Positions 60,793-64,000 of a stretch of DNA of 64,000 nucleotides are shown piece by piece; position 1 is the first letter of the stretch; every line of letters starts with the position of its first letter. The position numbers and the translations under genes are program-made. Origin of the DNA: an uncultured Candidatus Binatia bacterium. Lineage in GTDB: Bacteria; Desulfobacterota; Binatia; UBA9968; JAJDTQ01. The notes beneath the pieces are model-generated. The model saw nothing but the letters and a program-made list of their open reading frames with translations. It had not been told where the DNA came from and did not search any database. Location of the stretch: the NCBI GenBank assembly GCA_958295985.1, contig OY282432.1, forward strand, positions 2,513,001 to 2,577,000. Direction: 5' to 3'.

Positions 60793-61788
60793 TCAGATGC
60801 TGAAATCCAGGTCGCCGACATCCAGGTTTTCCTTCCAGGTCGTCCATAGATTGGTCGTCATGTACCGGCTCCCGAAGTCGGGGAACACCGCGACCACCGT
60901 GCCGTGGGTCAACTGCCGGGCGATCCGCAATGCCGCGTCCATGGCGGCGCCGGAGGACTGACCCACCAGCAGCCCTTCTTCCTGACTCAGGCGGTAGACC
61001 ATGTCGTACGCGTCCTCCGTCGATACGGGGACTTTCAGGTCGAGTTCTTCTTCATGGTAGATACCGGGGACAATGGAACTGGCCATGTGTTTCAGCCCTT
61101 CGAGTCCGTGCAGCGCCGCGTCCGGCTCTACCGCGATGACCCGAATCCGGGGGTTCTGCTCCTTCAGGAAACGCCCGGCCCCCATGACGGTGCCGCCGGT
61201 ACCGATGCCGGCGACCAAGTGGGTAACGGCCCCGGCGGTTTGACGGTGGATTTCCGGGCCCGTCGTTTCATAGTGCGCCTGGCTGTTCATGGGGTTGAAG
61301 TACTGATCGGGCTTGAAATACGCTTGCGGATTCTCGCCGACGATCTTGCGGCAGAGCCGGATGGCCCCATCGGACCCTTCCATCGGATCACTGAATACGA
61401 CTTCCGCGCCGAAAGACCGGATGGTGTCCTTGCGCTCCCGGCTGACGTTGGACGGCAGCACCAGACGCACCGGGTAACCCAACACCGCGCCGATCATGGC
61501 AATGGCTATACCGGTGTTTCCCGAGGTCGAATCGATGATGGTCCGGCCCGGTTCGAGTTGCCCTGTACGGATCGCTTCCCGGATGATCCCGAGCGCGGGC
61601 CGGTCCTTCACCGAACCGCCCGGATTGAATCCTTCGAGCTTGGCGAGGACCCTCACTCCCGCAGGCAGACCGCGGGTGACGCTCCTGATTTCCACCAGGG
61701 GCGTGTTGCCGACGAGCTCGCTAACGGCCTCGACTCTTGCGAGCTCCCGGGTCGGCGGCGGCGCGGGTTTCGTTATTGCGGCGAGCAT
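60793..61788 (-). CDS. cysM: Cysteine synthase (O-acetyl- or O-phosphoserine type)
   Basis: 331 residues: PLP Lys in 'NPGGSVKDRPAL', 'STSGNTGIAIAMIG' for the substrate loop, 'GIGTGGTVMGAGRFL' for phosphate and 'VGQSSGAAMDAAL' near the end. Its neighbours are a MoaD-like sulfur carrier and an E1-like activating enzyme, so it may use protein thiocarboxylate as sulfur donor, like CysM with CysO in actinobacteria. That use is inference. ATG 61788 lies inside the carrier gene, whose stop is 16 bases downstream. Confidence 0.87.
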   Translation of the reverse strand: MLAAITKPAPPPTRELARVEAVSELVGNTPLVEIRSVTRGLPAGVRVLAKLEGFNPGGSVKDRPALGIIREAIRTGQLEPGRTIIDSTSGNTGIAIAMIGAVLGYPVRLVLPSNVSRERKDTIRSFGAEVVFSDPMEGSDGAIRLCRKIVGENPQAYFKPDQYFNPMNSQAHYETTGPEIHRQTAGAVTHLVAGIGTGGTVMGAGRFLKEQNPRIRVIAVEPDAALHGLEGLKHMASSIVPGIYHEEELDLKVPVSTEDAYDMVYRLSQEEGLLVGQSSGAAMDAALRIARQLTHGTVVAVFPDFGSRYMTTNLWTTWKENLDVGDLDFSI

Positions 61789-62075
61789 GAACGGGGTGAC
61801 ACGCCTCCGGCGATGGCCGGCACGATCGAGATGTTGTCGCCGTCCTTCAACGCGGTGTCTACGTTCTTGAGAAAGCGAATATCATCCCCGTTGACATAGA
61901 CGTTCACGAACCGGCGAACCTTGCCGGTGTCGTCCATGATGCGCTCCTTGATGCCGGGGTGGTTCTGCTCCAGATCCTCGATCATTGCCGAAACCGTCTC
62001 GCCGTTGGCATCCACTTCATCCGATCCCTCGGTGAATTTTCTCAGCGGTGTGGGGACGCGTACACGAACACTCAT
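61773..62075 (-). CDS. MoaD/ThiS-like sulfur carrier with C-terminal extension
   Basis: 100 residues: a beta-grasp fold ('VRVRVPTPLRKFTEGSDEV', 'RFVNVYVNGDDIRFL', 'TALKDGDNISIVPAIAGG'). Active carriers end in free Gly-Gly. Here the frame continues with VSPRSCSPQ for nine residues because the stop lies inside the overlapping cysteine synthase gene. A protease of the JAMM/Mec type would be needed to expose the GG, as for CysO and HcyS relatives. No such gene is in the window. ATG 62075 is preceded by AAAGGAGG. Confidence 0.85.
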   Translation of the reverse strand: MSVRVRVPTPLRKFTEGSDEVDANGETVSAMIEDLEQNHPGIKERIMDDTGKVRRFVNVYVNGDDIRFLKNVDTALKDGDNISIVPAIAGGVSPRSCSPQ

Positions 62076-62096
62076 GGAAAGACCTCCTTTCGTATC

Positions 62097-62257
62097 AGTG
62101 TGGTGTCCTCTATAAACGGTGGATAATCTGCTGGTCCTTTTCGCCGTCAGCTACGTTGCTCCGCCTCGCGTGGTATTGGCCACTGCTCGTTGTCGCGCCT
62201 TGCCGACGACGAAAAGTCCTACGCACCTTATCCACCGTTTATAGAGGACACCACACT
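62097..62257. mobile_element. MITE-like inverted-repeat element (complete copy B)
   Basis: The 30-base perfect termini lie at 62097-62126 and 62228-62257. They begin AGTGTGGTGTCCTCTATAAA and end CGGTGGATAA at the left, with the mirror image at the right. There is no coding capacity. The interior matches the reverse complement of the 54825 element ('ggcaaggcgcgacaacgagc' against 'ggcaaggcgcgacgacgagc'), but the outer termini differ beyond GTGTCCT, so it is a sister subfamily. It lies between the sulfur-carrier gene and thrC. Confidence 0.85.
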
Positions 62258-62339
62258 AGGATAATCCCTGTATGCAGCCATTTCAACACGGAGGACGGCG
62301 CGTGACCGGCCAATGCTCCTCGACTCCGGGGCGCTTGCG

Positions 62340-63605
62340 TCAAACCGCCTTCGCCTTGCCCTGTGTTTCCTGTGACAGCTCGCCGTACAACGCGTCGAAG
62401 GTGCCGAGGGCAGCCTCGATGCTGTAAGGCCGGTCGATGATGTGGGCCACGGTCTCCACCGTCTTGTAGCCGTTGCCGGTGATGGAGATGACGATGGACT
62501 CGTCCCGGGGAATCCGGCCCTGCTCGATGAGCTTCTTCGTCACCGCGACCTCGGTGCCGCCGGCCGGTTCGGTGAAGATGCCCTCGGTGGCCGCCAGGAG
62601 CTTGATGCCGTCGAGAATCTCTTCGTCCGTGACGTTTTCTCCCCAACCGCCGGATTCCTTGACAGTCTGAATCACGTAGTAGCCGTCGGCCGGGTTGCCG
62701 ATGGCGATGGAGGTGGCAATGGTGTTGGGCTTCACCGGATCGACGATATCCGTACCCTTCTTCAGGGCGTCGATGATGGGAGAACAGCCGGCCGCCTGGG
62801 CCGAGTAGATGCTGCACGGCTCGTCCGGGTCCACCAGTCCCACGGACCGGAGCTCCTTGAACGCCTTGCCCAGCTTGGGAAGGATGGTTCCACCCGCGGA
62901 GCCGACGACGATGTGGCGCGGCAGCTTCCATCCCAGTTGCTCGGCGACTTCGAAGGCGTGGGTCTTGGCGCCCTCGGAATAGTAGGGTCTGAGGTTCACG
63001 TTGACGAACGCCCACCGGTATTTGTCGCCGATCTCGCTGCAAAGGCGGTTGACGTCGTCATACGTTCCCTTGATGGCGATGGTGCGCGGACCGTAGATCG
63101 CCGAGCCGACGATCTTCCCTTCCTCCAGTCCTTCGGGAATGAAGACGTAACAGTTGAGCCCCGCACTGGCGGCGTGGGCCGATACCGAGTTCGCGAGGTT
63201 CCCGGTGGAGGCGCACGAGACGGTGTCGTAGCCGAACTCGATGGCTTTGGAGACGGCCACGGATACGACCCGGTCCTTGTAGGAGAAGGTCGGGTGGTTG
63301 ACCGAGTCGTCCTTGATGTAGAGCTCGTCGACGCCCAGGACCTCGCCGAGGCGACGGGCCCGTATCAGCGGGGTGAAACCCGAGTAGAGGCCGACCCTGG
63401 GCTCTCCGTCGATGGGCAGGAGCTCGTGGTAACGCCACAGGTTGCGCGGACGGGAGGCGATCTTCTCCCGGCTTACGCTGTTCCGGATACCGTCGTAGTC
63501 GTACATCACCTCGAGGGGACCGAAGCAGTCTTCGCATACGTGAAGAGGCGCGGTTGGGTACTCTCGTTGGCACTCCCGGCATTGCAGTCCTTGGACAAAG
63601 CTCAT
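62340..63605 (-). CDS. thrC: Threonine synthase-like PLP enzyme, second copy
   Basis: 421 residues: an N-terminal ribbon ('CRECQREYP', 'CEDCFGPLEV') and a PLP domain with Lys in 'HPTFSYKDRVVSVA', 'CASTGNLANSVSAHAAS' and 'GSAGGTILPKLGKAF'. ATG 63605 is preceded by AAAGGAG. It sits in the sulfur-carrier operon rather than with homoserine genes. Some relatives in this context use a sulfur carrier to make homocysteine or cysteine-type products, so the exact reaction is uncertain. Confidence 0.82.
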   Translation of the reverse strand: MSFVQGLQCRECQREYPTAPLHVCEDCFGPLEVMYDYDGIRNSVSREKIASRPRNLWRYHELLPIDGEPRVGLYSGFTPLIRARRLGEVLGVDELYIKDDSVNHPTFSYKDRVVSVAVSKAIEFGYDTVSCASTGNLANSVSAHAASAGLNCYVFIPEGLEEGKIVGSAIYGPRTIAIKGTYDDVNRLCSEIGDKYRWAFVNVNLRPYYSEGAKTHAFEVAEQLGWKLPRHIVVGSAGGTILPKLGKAFKELRSVGLVDPDEPCSIYSAQAAGCSPIIDALKKGTDIVDPVKPNTIATSIAIGNPADGYYVIQTVKESGGWGENVTDEEILDGIKLLAATEGIFTEPAGGTEVAVTKKLIEQGRIPRDESIVISITGNGYKTVETVAHIIDRPYSIEAALGTFDALYGELSQETQGKAKAV

Positions 63606-64000
63606 GCGTGACTCCTTTGGGAAACCGGCGAGCCGGCGGATGGGCCGCAAGCCTTGCAGCGGGGGTTCGGCGGCACCGGCACTTTGCGTATTTCCATGGT
63701 CTTGGCGTCGTAGGTGAGCAGGCGGTTCACCAGCAGGTCCTCTTCGAGGCCGACAATGTACTTGATGGCCTCGGTGGCCTGGATGGAGCCGATGGTTCCC
63801 GCCACCGCACCCAGGATGCCGGCCTGCTGGCACCCCGGCACTTCGCCCGGCGCCGGCGCCTCCTCGAAGAGGCAGCGGTAGCAGGCGCTGTCCGGGGGCA
63901 CCACCGTCATGGTCTGGCCCTGAAGCCGGACGATCCCCGCGTGCGAGAACGGTTTGCCCAGGGAGACGGCCACGTCGTTGATCAGGAACTTGGTCTCGAA
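63602..64000 (-). CDS. ThiF/MoeB-family activating enzyme, C-terminal part (cut by window edge)
   Basis: The frame is open to the last base of the window and ends at 63602, overlapping the thrC start. The visible part has 'FLINDVAVSLGKPFSHAG', 'CYRCLFEEAP', then 'GCQQAGILGAVAGTIGSIQA', then 'CKACG', the two zinc-binding Cys pairs and crossover region of MoeB/ThiF/MoeZ. It would adenylate the C-terminal Gly of the MoaD-like carrier. The adenylation domain and any rhodanese domain lie outside the window. Confidence 0.9.
   Translation of the reverse strand, partial: FETKFLINDVAVSLGKPFSHAGIVRLQGQTMTVVPPDSACYRCLFEEAPAPGEVPGCQQAGILGAVAGTIGSIQATEAIKYIVGLEEDLLVNRLLTYDAKTMEIRKVPVPPNPRCKACGPSAGSPVSQRSHA

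Overview
This is a high-GC bacterial chromosome segment in which most genes are headed by Shine-Dalgarno sequences and many overlap their neighbours by ATGA. The mix of gene families (NHLP-type peptide maturation, NMT1-type importer, EutA-like protein, stand-alone threonine synthases, MoaD/ThiF-linked cysteine synthesis) suggests an uncultured Gram-negative, perhaps a deltaproteobacterium-like or Tectomicrobia-like lineage. No rRNA, tRNA or universal marker gene is present, so the taxonomic guess is weak.

The left 18 kb (1-18033) is the remarkable part: a ribosomal-peptide (RiPP) locus of the NHLP (nitrile-hydratase-like leader peptide) type. Fourteen small precursor genes share a strongly conserved leader of about 80 residues ending in a GG protease site. 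Each is followed by a short hypervariable core of 9-27 residues. No core contains Cys, every core contains Trp, and most end in Asp-Trp or Asn-Trp. Between the precursors lie two complete copies and one window-truncated copy of a protein of about 370 residues that I do not recognise, deletion remnants of further copies, a 110-residue protein translationally coupled to a JmjC Fe(II)/2-oxoglutarate oxygenase, and repeated promoter modules. Converging on this array is a coupled export operon: an HlyD-type adaptor, a C39 peptidase/ABC exporter and a second ABC exporter. A divergent gene encodes a squalene-cyclase-like toroid protein. The picture is a locus that makes many different tryptophan-containing peptides with shared machinery and that is still duplicating and recombining.

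18.2-33.6 kb holds a NitT/TauT-type importer (permease, ATPase, binding protein), an FMN alpha-hydroxy-acid oxidase, an MFS exporter, a large MscS-family channel, a HipA-like kinase/HIRAN pair that sits between the channel gene and a diverged second copy of that gene's 3' end, a GlcG/HbpS-like protein, a double cupin, an EutA-like protein and a threonine synthase. 33.6-45.7 kb holds mostly minus-strand genes: ABC exporter, aldehyde dehydrogenase, enoyl-CoA hydratase, RidA, an exported protein/lipoprotein pair, cupin, DHH phosphoesterase and alanine dehydrogenase.

45.7-52.8 kb looks like a defence island with decayed genes at its edges (DUF499-type ATPase tail, transposase, VapBC, HsdS). Inside is an intact pair encoding a double-GHKL (MORC/histidine-kinase-like) ATPase and a receiver-like partner, convergent with a vsr-dcm pair. 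52.8-58.4 kb carries one-carbon metabolism (folD, gcvT, gcvH, gcvP). 58.4-64 kb carries a glutathione-transferase-like gene, tatA, a zinc-ribbon membrane protein and a sulfur-carrier operon (ThiF/MoeB-like, threonine synthase, MoaD/ThiS-like, cysteine synthase). A family of short inverted-repeat elements with CTAG ends is scattered through the right half. At three gene ends it supplies the stop codon.
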